A DNA stretch of 64,000 nt from Flammeovirgaceae bacterium UBA2371 (GCA_002345965.1 DDTF01000048.1:63453-127452), one strand, 5' to 3'. Positions 26,030 through 34,130 are shown, numbered from the stretch's first letter. Numbers and translations: made by a program. Notes: generated from the sequence alone by a model not told the origin.

Positions 26030-26794
26030 TTACTTTTTGCGTAAGTAGATATTGTCATGCGTGGACGATAGGTTTACAGTTATTCCACCCCCATTTATTT
26101 TTGCAACCATTTTGTCGCTGTACTTAACCATATCTCCTGATCTCTCAAGTTCTAATTTAAAAGCCGGGTCTATAAAGATCTCGCCCCAGCTGGTATTCAA
26201 CTTTAAATTCGCCTTTGTATCGCCAGGTATCGCCACGTCTACGTGACCATGTGTAGATGAAAGAAAAACTTCATTTTTTAACAAACCGGTAAATGTAGCG
26301 TCTATATCACCATGTACAGTTCTTATTTTCATTGGACCAGAGACATTCTCCAATCTTACGTCATTGTGTACAGTAGAAATATCCAGTTCACCTTCTACAT
26401 TTTTAATTTCTATGTCACTGCCATAAGGTGAGCTATGAGAGTAGGTTACATTTATTCCTTGTGGTACACGGATCAAAACATTGGGACCATCCATCTTTTT
26501 CAATTGTCTTACCTCTACTACGCCATTGATTTCAAGAACAGACAAACCTAATCCCGTGTTATCCTCCAATCCTAAACTACTAACGGCTCGCAAACCTTTT
26601 GCTCGGTCATCCCTGTCATTGCTATAGCTGCTTGACGTAAAGGTGATTTCCTTTCCTGTATATCCCTCAATCTTCACATTGTTCACCTCGACAATATTCA
26701 GTTTTCCACTACTCTTCGATACCTTAAACTCCTGTGCTTTCAGTGCAGTGGTCATCATTGCAACCAACAGCATTACTATATAGGCTCTTTTCAT
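26030..26794 (-). CDS. DUF4097-type beta-repeat secreted protein (second copy)
   Basis: 254 residues. Signal peptide 1-20 (MLLVAMMTTALKAQE). Short repeats follow with a regular pattern (IEIKNVEGELDISTVHNDVRLENVSGPMKIRTVHGDIDA in outline), then SSTHGHVDVAIPG and LNTSWGEIFIDP, ending SSTHDNIYLRKK. Close in sequence and layout to the neighbouring gene at 26807-27565, so a tandem duplication. Histidine replaces tyrosine in several of the repeat cores (HGHV versus YGYV), perhaps a ligand difference. The gaps to both neighbours are 12 and 25 nt. Role unknown; the family is often found with ECF sigma factors and their anti-sigma factors. Confidence 0.82.
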   Translation of the reverse strand: MKRAYIVMLLVAMMTTALKAQEFKVSKSSGKLNIVEVNNVKIEGYTGKEITFTSSSYSNDRDDRAKGLRAVSSLGLEDNTGLGLSVLEINGVVEVRQLKKMDGPNVLIRVPQGINVTYSHSSPYGSDIEIKNVEGELDISTVHNDVRLENVSGPMKIRTVHGDIDATFTGLLKNEVFLSSTHGHVDVAIPGDTKANLKLNTSWGEIFIDPAFKLELERSGDMVKYSDKMVAKINGGGITVNLSSTHDNIYLRKK

Positions 26795-26806
26795 TTTGTG
26801 CTTTTT

Positions 26807-27565
26807 TTAATTTTTTTTCCTTAAATATATTTTTCCATAATTACTACTCAAGTCCATGTTCAAGTCTCCACCTCCGCCCAGCTTTCCCTGAATGCGACCA
26901 CTGTTGTTGTCCATACCCTCACGATTGACTTCCAATTTTAAATCAGGCGATACCAATATCTCACCATACGATGAACTCAATCTTAAATTGGCCCTTGTTT
27001 CAACTGGCAGGCTCACATCTACGTAACCATAAACCGACACAACTGAAACAGGACTTTTGATAGAGTTGGCAAATTTCGCTTCCACATGACCATAGATTGT
27101 TTTAACTATCATGGGCCCGGTAACATTTTCCATTTCAATGCTATTGTACCTTGCAGATACCTCTATTTCATTTTCCATATTCCTTAACTTGACGACACCT
27201 CCATACTGCGATTCATATTGAAATGAAACGATTACTCCCTTTGGTACCTTAATTTTTATTTCTGGCGCCTCAACTTTTTTTAATTGCTTAACAATTACGG
27301 TGTTTGCATTTCTGGTCACATTTACTCCCAGGCCTGTGTTGTCTTCAATACCAAGTCCATTGATTGCTCTAAGTCCTTCTGCGCGAGTATCCTTTGAAGT
27401 GTTCTCGTACATGGATGTGAAAATGATCTCATTTCCGCTGTATCCCTCCACAATTACTTTTCCCAACTGAATTTCTAAACGACCAGTATTTTGTGCTACT
27501 TTATATTCCTGTGCTTTGGTAAAGCATGGAATCAAAACAATCGCAACAATTAATAATTTTTTCAT
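26807..27565 (-). CDS. DUF4097-type beta-repeat secreted protein (first copy)
   Basis: 252 residues. Signal peptide 1-18 (IVLIPCFTKAQE). The mature protein shows the same repeat layout as its downstream paralogue: LEIQLGKVIVEGYSGNEIIFTS, EGLRAINGLGIEDNTGLG, VVKLRNMENEIEVSARY, VSVYGYVDVSLP, LSSSYGEILVSP and the terminal SSNYGKIYLRKKN. The central GLGIEDNTGLGV segment is almost identical in both copies. The gene follows the anti-sigma gene by 43 nt. Likely a periplasmic or surface beta-helix. It may be the output or the sensed component of the sigma system; the sequence does not say which. Confidence 0.82.
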   Translation of the reverse strand: MKKLLIVAIVLIPCFTKAQEYKVAQNTGRLEIQLGKVIVEGYSGNEIIFTSMYENTSKDTRAEGLRAINGLGIEDNTGLGVNVTRNANTVIVKQLKKVEAPEIKIKVPKGVIVSFQYESQYGGVVKLRNMENEIEVSARYNSIEMENVTGPMIVKTIYGHVEAKFANSIKSPVSVVSVYGYVDVSLPVETRANLRLSSSYGEILVSPDLKLEVNREGMDNNSGRIQGKLGGGGDLNMDLSSNYGKIYLRKKN

Positions 27566-27608
27566 TTTCCTTTTATTTCGATTTACCTGCTAATCACCAA
27601 ATGGTTAC

Positions 27609-28382
27609 TTAAGAAAGTTTTAATAATCCTGTATAGGCTTCGTCTTTCACAGCCTTCATGGCTTTATCATCTTCAATTATCCTTTCCAAATCATTTATCA
27701 CTCCCTTCTCTTTGATACTGACTAGCAATTGAATCAAAGCGATTTGAACCATCGGGTCGTCTTGATTAGCCAATGATGACACCAATATTTTTTTAATGTA
27801 TTCCTCATGGGTAAATTGACCAAGTGCCTCCAATGCTGCCAGTCGTACATTGGTATTTGGATCAGTCATCATTGCGTTTGCCAACGCTTTCACTATTTCA
27901 TCATCTGGCTTACTTATATTGAGCGCTACATTAACGCCACGCATGCGCTGACTGGCAGACTGATCATTATTGAGCATGGCCATCATCATCTGCTTGGTTT
28001 CCATCATTTCCTTACGCAAAGCAGCCAACTCCTTCTGGTGTTGATTATTTTGATTGAGCCAATAACCGCCCGCTAAACCAAGCATCACCAGCGCAATTGC
28101 AGCTGCCGCTCTATAAATAACCGGTCTCAGGAAAAAGGTTTTGGATCGTGTCTGAGATGCCATCACTTTACTGAGATTGTGCTCAAATACCTTTGAATGA
28201 CCTGGAGATAGATCAAAACTCTCTGTTTTGTCCAACGCCTCCATTACCAACTTAAGTTCTAAATAAAGTTGGTTTGCCTTTTTGTCCTCTGCCAATAGCT
28301 TTGTTACTTCATTCATATCAGCCTCAGGCAGAACCCCATCAATGTAATCAATCAGTAGGCTTTCCATTTTTTCATTTTCCAT
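27609..28382 (-). CDS. Anti-sigma factor with periplasmic HEAT repeats
   Basis: 257 residues. The cytoplasmic N-terminus (about 1-90) resembles an anti-sigma domain (MESLLIDYIDGVLPEADMNEVTKLL, then helix-rich) without the His/Cys zinc set. A membrane helix follows (about 90-108, AAAAIALVMLGLAGGYWL), then a Met-rich helix and HEAT-type repeats (about 165-255, MTDPNTNVRLAALEALGQF ... MVQIALIQLLVSIKEKGVINDLERII). HEAT repeats usually bind protein. The start is 2 nt from the stop of the sigma gene, so the two are coupled. The domain combination suggests that periplasmic protein binding controls release of the sigma factor. Confidence 0.8.
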   Translation of the reverse strand: MENEKMESLLIDYIDGVLPEADMNEVTKLLAEDKKANQLYLELKLVMEALDKTESFDLSPGHSKVFEHNLSKVMASQTRSKTFFLRPVIYRAAAAIALVMLGLAGGYWLNQNNQHQKELAALRKEMMETKQMMMAMLNNDQSASQRMRGVNVALNISKPDDEIVKALANAMMTDPNTNVRLAALEALGQFTHEEYIKKILVSSLANQDDPMVQIALIQLLVSIKEKGVINDLERIIEDDKAMKAVKDEAYTGLLKLS

Positions 28383-28384
28383 AG

Positions 28385-28945
28385 CTATAGTTGTTCCAGT
28401 TGGAAATAGTGTTCTCTTAGTTTACCAATTGCTCTGTGAACTTTCACCTTGATATTCGCAACACTGGTGTTCATCATCAAAGCTACCTCTTCATATTTCA
28501 TGTGCTGGTAGCGGGTAAGTACGAGTAGTTCGCGTTGATCATCACTCAGCAAAGCCAACGAGCGATTCAATAATTCCTCTTTCTCTTCTTGTTCCATTTC
28601 TTCGTGAGCGGATGAGGCCTTGTTACCAAGTTGTTGCACATCCACAAACTGATTGAACTTATTTTTATGCGCCTGATAATAATCAGAAAACGCATTTCGG
28701 GCCATTTGATAAATCCATGATTGAAATCGCATACCCTCCTTGTAGGATTGCCGGTATTTCAATAGGCGCAAAAAAACATTTTGCATCAAGTCTTCACCCT
28801 GCTCACGATCCAAGGTCATACGAGCAAGAAAATTAAATATTCGCTGGTGGTAGCGTGCGTAAAGAATGGAGGCCTGCTCCAGATCACCGTTTTTAACGGC
28901 CTCCATAATCTGCTCGTCTGTCATCAAGTCGTTGATTCCTGTCAA
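28385..28945 (-). CDS. ECF-type sigma-70 RNA polymerase factor
   Basis: 186 residues. Region 2 runs from about 25 to 95 (ILYARYHQRIFNFLARMTLDREQGEDLMQNVFLRLLKY ... in outline, with FQSWIYQMARNAFSDYYQ), and region 4 from about 125 to 180 (LALLSDDQRELLVLTRYQHMKYEEVALMMNT ... VKVHRAIGKLRE). It directs RNA polymerase to a small regulon. The first ATG is at 28945 but residue 8 (MTDEQIMEAV) is an equally plausible start. The anti-sigma factor follows within 2 nt, then three DUF4097 genes, which are probably under the control of this sigma factor. Confidence 0.92.
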   Translation of the reverse strand: MTGINDLMTDEQIMEAVKNGDLEQASILYARYHQRIFNFLARMTLDREQGEDLMQNVFLRLLKYRQSYKEGMRFQSWIYQMARNAFSDYYQAHKNKFNQFVDVQQLGNKASSAHEEMEQEEKEELLNRSLALLSDDQRELLVLTRYQHMKYEEVALMMNTSVANIKVKVHRAIGKLREHYFQLEQL

Positions 28946-29082
28946 TTTTCGTGTTAGTTACCGGGTGATCACTAAAAGGTTACAAAAAGAAATTTAATTG
29001 GAATTCTCCTTTTTTGAGCTCAGGTACGATTACAATTCCACTTAATGTCATAATTGCTCATATTTGGCACTTTTTGACCTCC

Positions 29083-29994
29083 ATGACCAATCGCCAAATC
29101 CAGCCCGGATATCTTCTTGCCCTTCTGGCAACCATTATCTGGTCTGGTAATTTTATTGTAGCCCGCGACCTCAATACCATATATACACCTGTTACTATCT
29201 CCTTTTTCCGGTGGTTTGTAGCAACGATAGTTATCCTACCCATTGCAATACCGAGTCTAAAAAGAGATTTCAAATTAATACTGAAACAGTGGCGACTGAT
29301 GTTGGTACTTTCGTTTCTGGGAATTACGGTATTTAATACACTGATTTACCTGGCTGCCCATAGCACATCGGCACTCAACTTATCCTTATTTGCTATTACG
29401 GCTCCACTCTACGTGGTTATTCTCAATAAACTTATTTTTAAGGAATCACTATCCGCAAAACAAATAGTTGGATTTTTGATACTCCTTACTGGGCTGCTCA
29501 CCTTGTTATCAAAGGGCAACCCTTTTGCTTTGTTAAATCTTGAGTTTAACACAGGAGATTTATTAATGGCTGGTGCGGCAAGCATCTTTGCTGTATACTC
29601 TGTGCTGGTAAAAAAGAAAAATCCAGCCATTGGTAATCTTTCTTTTGTTTCCATCACCTTTCTTTTGGGTATCCTGATGCTGGTTCCTTTTTTCGTAGGA
29701 GAGCAGTTGCAGGCAGCGTCTTCACTTCATTTTACCCAAAAAAATATTTGGCAATTCATATTTATAGGCGTGGGGCCTTCTGTTATTTCGTATTACCTGT
29801 GGAACAAAGCGATTGTCGGAATTGGATCAACCAAAGCCGCAACAATTTATAATACCCTGCCCATCTTTAGTGCATTATTCGCAGCCATAATACTGGATGA
29901 GAAAATTTTACTTATCCAGGTGATAAGCTCTATTATAATAGTGGGAGGCGTCTTGCTTGTTTTACTTGGTAGGACGAGTAAAGGCGTGTTGTAA
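29083..29994 (+). CDS. EamA/DMT-family transporter
   Basis: 303 residues from the ATG at 29083 (MTNRQIQPGYLLALLATIIWSGNF). An in-frame ATG at 29014 would add 23 residues that do not fit the family, and a TAnnTTTG-like element (CATATTTG, 29059-29066) lies between the two starts. Ten hydrophobic helices form two EamA repeats. Conserved phrases are IIWSGNFIVARDL in the first helix, LIYLAAHSTSALNLSLF in the first repeat and ISYYLWNKAIVGIGSTKAATIYNTLPIFSALFA in the second. Members export amino acids, metabolites or drugs across the inner membrane; the substrate cannot be predicted here. It is convergent with the peroxiredoxin gene. Confidence 0.9.
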   Translation: MTNRQIQPGYLLALLATIIWSGNFIVARDLNTIYTPVTISFFRWFVATIVILPIAIPSLKRDFKLILKQWRLMLVLSFLGITVFNTLIYLAAHSTSALNLSLFAITAPLYVVILNKLIFKESLSAKQIVGFLILLTGLLTLLSKGNPFALLNLEFNTGDLLMAGAASIFAVYSVLVKKKNPAIGNLSFVSITFLLGILMLVPFFVGEQLQAASSLHFTQKNIWQFIFIGVGPSVISYYLWNKAIVGIGSTKAATIYNTLPIFSALFAAIILDEKILLIQVISSIIIVGGVLLVLLGRTSKGVL

Positions 29995-30029
29995 TAAAAA
30001 AAAACAGGCAGTCTTTTCAGAACTGCCTG
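29995..30029 (-). terminator. Terminator of the peroxiredoxin gene
   Basis: An 8-bp stem (30005-30012 with 30022-30029) followed on the minus strand by a T10 run (complement of 29995-30004). It lies 46 nt after the peroxiredoxin stop, between the two convergent genes. The plus-strand side lacks a T tract, so it serves the minus strand. Confidence 0.75.
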
Positions 30030-30074
30030 CTAACCCCAACATCTCTTTCCAACAATTAAATCTTGATTACTTAT

Positions 30075-30737
30075 TTAATTAACGTTTTCGAGAGATTTCT
30101 TTGCGAGATAGAAGTCAACCATTTCCAGCTTACTTTCTAATCTTACATCCAGCGCTTCCAATGTTTTTGGCGGTGGCGCAATTACTTTATCACCAGTTTT
30201 CCAGTCCAATGGCATAGACACGCCATGTTTTGCCGAAACTTGCAGTGCTTCCAATGCGCGTTTTATTTCTTCCATGTTACGCCCTACGTTGAGTGGGTAA
30301 TACATCATAAGACGAATGATACCTTTAGGGTCGATAAAAAATACTGCGCGAACGGCTGCTGTTTCACTTTCGCCCGGCTGAATCATTCCATACAATTTAG
30401 CAACCTTCATATCGATATCAGCAATAATCGGGAATTTCATATATACGCCTGTTTTCTCACGTACATTATTTACCCAGGCTATATGAGAATGAATGCTATC
30501 GATACTTAGACCGATTAGTTTGGTGTTTTTTCCTGCGAAATATTTCTCTTCCTTGGCAAAGCCCGACATCTCTGTGGTACACACTGGTGTGAAGTCTGCA
30601 GGATGAGAAAAAAGTAGAGTCCAACTGTCCTTTATGTATTCTGAAAATTTAATTGGGCCTGTAGTTGTGATCGCTTCAAAATCGGGTGCCTTATCACCGA
30701 TTCGAGGCATTTGTATAATATTTGATGTTGATTCCAT
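30075..30737 (-). CDS. 1-Cys peroxiredoxin (Prx6 subfamily)
   Basis: 220 residues. The peroxidatic Cys 53 lies in SHPADFTPVCTTE, the Prx6-type active site, with Pro 46 and Thr 50 in their usual places. No other cysteine exists in the protein, so it is a 1-Cys enzyme that needs an external thiol. The C-terminal extension (about 165-220, with PLDWKTGDKVIAPPPKTLEA) is the arm typical of Prx6. It reduces hydrogen peroxide and organic peroxides in the cytoplasm. The upstream region carries an FNR-like dyad and a tandem repeat (see separate entries). Neighbours include a TauE permease and a Crp/Fnr regulator. Confidence 0.93.
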   Translation of the reverse strand: MESTSNIIQMPRIGDKAPDFEAITTTGPIKFSEYIKDSWTLLFSHPADFTPVCTTEMSGFAKEEKYFAGKNTKLIGLSIDSIHSHIAWVNNVREKTGVYMKFPIIADIDMKVAKLYGMIQPGESETAAVRAVFFIDPKGIIRLMMYYPLNVGRNMEEIKRALEALQVSAKHGVSMPLDWKTGDKVIAPPPKTLEALDVRLESKLEMVDFYLAKKSLENVN

Positions 30738-30766
30738 GATTTTGTGGTTTAATTAAATAAAACAAG

Positions 30767-30798
30767 GGGTTGTATATACTTCGGGTTGTATATACTTC
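30767..30798. repeat. Tandem 16-bp repeat in the peroxiredoxin leader
   Basis: GGGTTGTATATACTTC occurs twice without a gap (30767-30782 and 30783-30798). It lies in the 195-nt region before the peroxiredoxin start, downstream of the candidate promoter, and so in the 5' untranslated region of that gene. Confidence 0.85.
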
Positions 30799-30811
30799 CA
30801 ATATCTTATGA

Positions 30812-30855
30812 CAAAGATCGAAGTTAAAATGCTCTTTTTCAGTGATTATTATCAC
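30812..30855 (-). promoter_or_regulatory. Candidate peroxiredoxin promoter with FNR-like dyad
   Basis: On the minus strand GATCTTTG (30819-30812) is one base from TAnnTTTG. About 22 nt upstream lies the perfect dyad GTGAT-TATT-ATCAC (30842-30855), the shape of Crp/Fnr-family sites (TTGAT-N4-ATCAA for FNR). Its centre would be about -42 from the predicted start near 30806, the class II activator position. No -33 TTTG is seen, which fits an activator-dependent promoter. Confidence 0.45.
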
Positions 30856-30932
30856 ACACAGAGGTGATATTATACTTTTAAAAAAGTAATGGATTTAACT
30901 GTTAATCAGGAGTTGACGTGCTGGTGATCTTC

Positions 30933-31721
30933 TTAGATCAATTCTTTGGCGAGAATGAAAAGACCCATGACTAAAACAAACCATCCAAAGGCTGGCTTCA
31001 ATTTTTTTCCGGAAATGAATTTCGATAAATAGGATCCAGCAAGAATTCCTGCTATCGCAAAAGAAGAAAAAATGAGCATGAATGGATAATCGATGTGAAG
31101 ACTAGAGCCCAGGTCTCCTGTAAATCCAATCAAAGATTTCATTGCAATGATCAGCAAGGAAGTGCCTACCGCTTGCTTCATGGGTAATCCAGCAAGCAAA
31201 ACCAAGGCTGGTATTATCAAAAATCCTCCACCTGCTCCTACCAAACCCGTAACGCCACCCACCAATATGCCCTCCACAAAAATTAATGGATAATTGTACT
31301 TTATTTCATGCTCCTCTCCATTATCTCTTCTATCTCTAATCATGGAGATAGAAGCCATCATCATCAATATTGCAAAGAGCAACATCACAAATAATGGTTT
31401 CGTTAATGTAAAGTCACCTAATGAAATTAAGGATTCAGGAATAGCCGGTACAACGAATTTTCTTACTGTATAAACGCTGATAATAGAGGGAATTCCAAAA
31501 ATTATTGCTGTCTTCAGGTGAACATTACCGTTCTTAAGATGACTTAATGAACCTATCAGGCTGGTTAAACCCACCACAAACAGTGAATATGCTGTAGAAG
31601 TGACCGGCTCAATTGCAAATAAATAAACTAGAATGGGTACTGTCAGGATAGACCCCCCTCCACCAATTAAGCCTAATGAAAGCCCCATAATGATAGCTGC
31701 GATATACCCTATGATCTCCAT
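30933..31721 (-). CDS. TauE/SafE-family permease
   Basis: 262 residues, eight predicted membrane helices. The two-fold repeat is visible: MGLSLGLIGGGGSILTVPILVYL in the first half and ILVGGVTGLVGAGGGFLIIPALVLLAGLPMKQAVGTSLLIIAMKSLIGF in the second, both with the Gly-rich signature. The family exports sulfite, sulfonates or other small organic anions. It follows the Crp/Fnr gene by 111 nt and has its own candidate -7 element (TAGTTTTG, 31800-31793). Its neighbours (Rrf2, FGE-like, Crp/Fnr) suggest a redox or sulfur-linked role, but the substrate is not visible in the sequence. Confidence 0.9.
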   Translation of the reverse strand: MEIIGYIAAIIMGLSLGLIGGGGSILTVPILVYLFAIEPVTSTAYSLFVVGLTSLIGSLSHLKNGNVHLKTAIIFGIPSIISVYTVRKFVVPAIPESLISLGDFTLTKPLFVMLLFAILMMMASISMIRDRRDNGEEHEIKYNYPLIFVEGILVGGVTGLVGAGGGFLIIPALVLLAGLPMKQAVGTSLLIIAMKSLIGFTGDLGSSLHIDYPFMLIFSSFAIAGILAGSYLSKFISGKKLKPAFGWFVLVMGLFILAKELI

Positions 31722-31792
31722 GGCTTAAGTACTTTCTGTGTAAAATATGACATCAAGAAATACAAACTAACTGTTTCTTACATAACAGAATA

Positions 31793-31800
31793 CAAAACTA
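31793..31800 (-). promoter_or_regulatory. Possible -7 promoter element of the TauE gene
   Basis: TAGTTTTG on the minus strand (31800-31793) is a full match to TAnnTTTG, 72 nt before the TauE start. A CTGTT-N8-AACAG dyad (31771-31788) lies just downstream. The -33 region is not a clear match. Confidence 0.35.
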
Positions 31801-31832
31801 GCCAGTCACTTTTTACGAAACTGTAATGAATG

Positions 31833-32468
31833 TCACACAGTAACCAGTACTGATATTTTGTTTCTTGAAAGGCGTATTTGATTATTCTTTTCCAGTTGCT
31901 TTAATAGGCGGGAAACCACTTCTCTGGCAGTTCCCAGTTCATCTGCCAGCTGTTGATGGGTAATTGTCAATTCGGTGGATCGAAGCATCTTCACTTTCTT
32001 CTTGATTAATTCCCAAAGTCTTTCATCAACATGCTGAAATACCACAGAATTCACAACATTCAATAATTCTTCAAACCTCCGGTTGTACAACTGAAAAATA
32101 AACTCCAGCCAGGCAGGATTATCTTTGATGAGTTCAAAAGACTTGTGAATAGGAAGCATTACTATCTCTGCCCTTTCCTCCACAATAGCCCTGATCTTAC
32201 TTTTCTCATTGCAGGTAGCTCCCAGAAAAGACATCACACAGCTTTCTCCGGGTTTGATATAGTATAGGAGTATCTCCTTTCCGTCTTCGTCCAACTTCAA
32301 TACTTTGATTGAGCCGCTAAGTACGATGGGCACACTTTTAATATAGTCGTGCTCGTCTATAATGACTGCCTCCGGTTCAAAGGTTTTTACGGTACCTTCC
32401 TTAATCAGACGATCTAAAAGGTTTTTGCTTATCAGGTTGCTCTCAACAATTGGCTCCATGTAACTCAT
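31833..32468 (-). CDS. Crp/Fnr-family transcriptional regulator
   Basis: 211 residues. The cyclic-nucleotide-binding-like beta roll is at about 15-125 (SVPIVLSGSIKVLKLDEDGKEILLYYIKPGESCVMSFLGATCN in outline) and the HTH at about 160-205, with ELGTAREVVSRLLKQLE as recognition helix. The Cys residues in ESCVMS and GATCNEK are not in the N-terminal FNR Fe-S arrangement, so if it senses redox it does so differently. Similar Bacteroidota proteins are linked to sulfur or nitrosative stress. Possible targets are the peroxiredoxin dyad at 30842-30855 and the TauE gene downstream. Confidence 0.9.
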   Translation of the reverse strand: MSYMEPIVESNLISKNLLDRLIKEGTVKTFEPEAVIIDEHDYIKSVPIVLSGSIKVLKLDEDGKEILLYYIKPGESCVMSFLGATCNEKSKIRAIVEERAEIVMLPIHKSFELIKDNPAWLEFIFQLYNRRFEELLNVVNSVVFQHVDERLWELIKKKVKMLRSTELTITHQQLADELGTAREVVSRLLKQLEKNNQIRLSRNKISVLVTV

Positions 32469-32528
32469 TTAAAGTATTGAAACAGTAATGCTAACAGAAA
32501 AATTCAAGTTTGTAAAGTTGCACTTTAT

Positions 32529-33560
32529 TTAGTCTTCAGCTGATTTTGCACATCTAAATCCTGTATGGCTAAACCCAGAATCCTTGCTGGATTTCATTCT
32601 CGCGGATACCCTGTACCCCGCACAATAACTTTCACTGCATAAATAGGATCCGCCCCTCATTACATATTTCACAACGTATGGATCCAATGGGTCGTAAGAA
32701 TCCACTGGCCCTTGCGGATTTTCAACAATTCCACTTGTAAGTTGATAAGCATTTGCATGATATCTATCGCTGCACCACTCCCACACATTCCCAGCCATAT
32801 CGTACAGACCAAACTCATTAGGCGAAAAAGATTTGACAGGGGCTGTTCCATAAAATCCATCGTTCGCCAGATTCTCATATGGGAAAAAGCCCTGCCAGAA
32901 ATTGGCCTTGTCATTAGCCTTATCCACTGGGGTTTCGCCCCAAGGATAATTATTCTTACTATCGCCTCCCCTGGCAACATACTCCCATTCCGCTTCCGTA
33001 GGCAATCTCTTCCCTGCCCACATGGCATAGGCGTTGGCATCATCCCAACTTACATGAACCACCGGATGATCCATCCTATCATCAATATTACTGCCAGCAC
33101 CTTCGGGGTGTCGCCAATTAACTCCAACCGTCCACGTCCACCACATGCCTGGATTTGACAGATCTGCAGGACCTTCAGTTGGGGTAAATAACAAAGACCC
33201 TGGCCTTAACAATGAGTCAGGTGGTCGGGGGGTATTGGGTGGGAGTTGCAACTTTAATTCCTCCCAGTTAACACCCCGCTCTGCTACTGTCAAATAATTG
33301 GTGGCTGTTACAAATGACAAAAACTGTTCGTTTGTGACCTCTGTTTCATCCATATAAAAAGCATCCACTTCCACTTTACGTCTTGGAAATTCATCAGGGC
33401 TGGCCTGAGTGCCTTCACCTCCCTGAAAAAAGGTACCACCTGGGATCAATACCATATTGCCGATGCTATCGATGTCCTTTTTTTTTGAGGAATTACAACT
33501 TAAGTGCAGGAAACCAATAACTATAACTACAAACCAGTGACAAATCTTTTGCATCCTCAA
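32529..33560 (-). CDS. Formylglycine-generating-enzyme-like lipoprotein
   Basis: 343 residues. Lipoprotein signal with Cys 22 (VIGFLHLSCNSS). The SUMF1/FGE-sulfatase domain spans about 33-340: MVLIPGGTFFQGG, MDETEVTNEQF, HPVVHVSWDDANAYAMWAGKRLPTEAEWEY, LYDMAGNVWEWCSDRY and MRGGSYLCSESYCAGYRVSAR. Cys 308 and Cys 313 are spaced like the active-site pair (Cys 336/341) of human FGE, which oxidises a sulfatase Cys to formylglycine; many lipoprotein relatives such as GldK-type lack the pair. No sulfatase gene occurs in the window. It follows the Rrf2 gene by 37 nt, so the two are probably cotranscribed. Confidence 0.88.
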   Translation of the reverse strand: MRMQKICHWFVVIVIGFLHLSCNSSKKKDIDSIGNMVLIPGGTFFQGGEGTQASPDEFPRRKVEVDAFYMDETEVTNEQFLSFVTATNYLTVAERGVNWEELKLQLPPNTPRPPDSLLRPGSLLFTPTEGPADLSNPGMWWTWTVGVNWRHPEGAGSNIDDRMDHPVVHVSWDDANAYAMWAGKRLPTEAEWEYVARGGDSKNNYPWGETPVDKANDKANFWQGFFPYENLANDGFYGTAPVKSFSPNEFGLYDMAGNVWEWCSDRYHANAYQLTSGIVENPQGPVDSYDPLDPYVVKYVMRGGSYLCSESYCAGYRVSARMKSSKDSGFSHTGFRCAKSAED

Positions 33561-33597
33561 TTATTTTTTAAGGGAGTGCGAATAGGCAATACGCAAT

Positions 33598-34026
33598 CTA
33601 CTGCACTTGGGAATTACCCCTGACCATTGTCTGCAATGTGCTTCCTGCTAAAATTCGCAACGTCTCATCTCTTACCCCAATAAACGCCTGACGTATGCTA
33701 CATACTTCTTCGTCTTTGCATTCATCACAAGGTTCATAATAATTGAGTGACACGCATGGGAGCATGGCAATGGCCCCATCCATCAGTCGGATTATTTCAA
33801 TCATGTTTACGTCTTCAGGTTTCTTCAAAAGAGAGTAACCTCCTCCTTTTCCTTTTTTGCTTTGCAAAATTTTAGCTTTTCGGAGTTCCAAAAGGATAGC
33901 TTCTAAAAATTTTTTAGGAATCTTTTCATTGTCTGCTATCTCCTGAATATGGACAGGACCTTGCTGATATCTTTTGGCCAGATATACCAGTGCATGGATT
34001 GCATATTTGCATTTTTTAGATAGCAT
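33598..34026 (-). CDS. Rrf2-family transcriptional regulator
   Basis: 142 residues. The N-terminal winged helix (about 5-65) carries the Rrf2 signature KCKYAIHALVYLAKRY ... VHIQEIADNEKIPKKFLEAILLELRKAKILQSKKGKGGGYSL. The four cysteines Cys 91, 100, 103 and 109 (PCVSLNYYEPCDECKDEEVC) sit where IscR-type proteins bind an Fe-S cluster, so the regulator may sense iron, redox or nitric oxide. It is divergent from the membrane protein gene at 34182 and precedes the FGE-like gene. Confidence 0.9.
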   Translation of the reverse strand: MLSKKCKYAIHALVYLAKRYQQGPVHIQEIADNEKIPKKFLEAILLELRKAKILQSKKGKGGGYSLLKKPEDVNMIEIIRLMDGAIAMLPCVSLNYYEPCDECKDEEVCSIRQAFIGVRDETLRILAGSTLQTMVRGNSQVQ

Positions 34027-34130
34027 AGCATCAATTTAGAGTTTTTGTTGATATTTTCTTCGCCCTCAGAAGTCTTTCGCTTTGTTCATGTATGAAAATT
34101 GAAAGAATTGCCTTCATGTTTTCATGATTC

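Noticed and set aside
26005..26058. Earlier ATG for the third DUF4097 gene
   Set aside because: It would place 18 residues before a normal signal peptide and overlap the upstream gene. The ATG at 26004 is the likely start.
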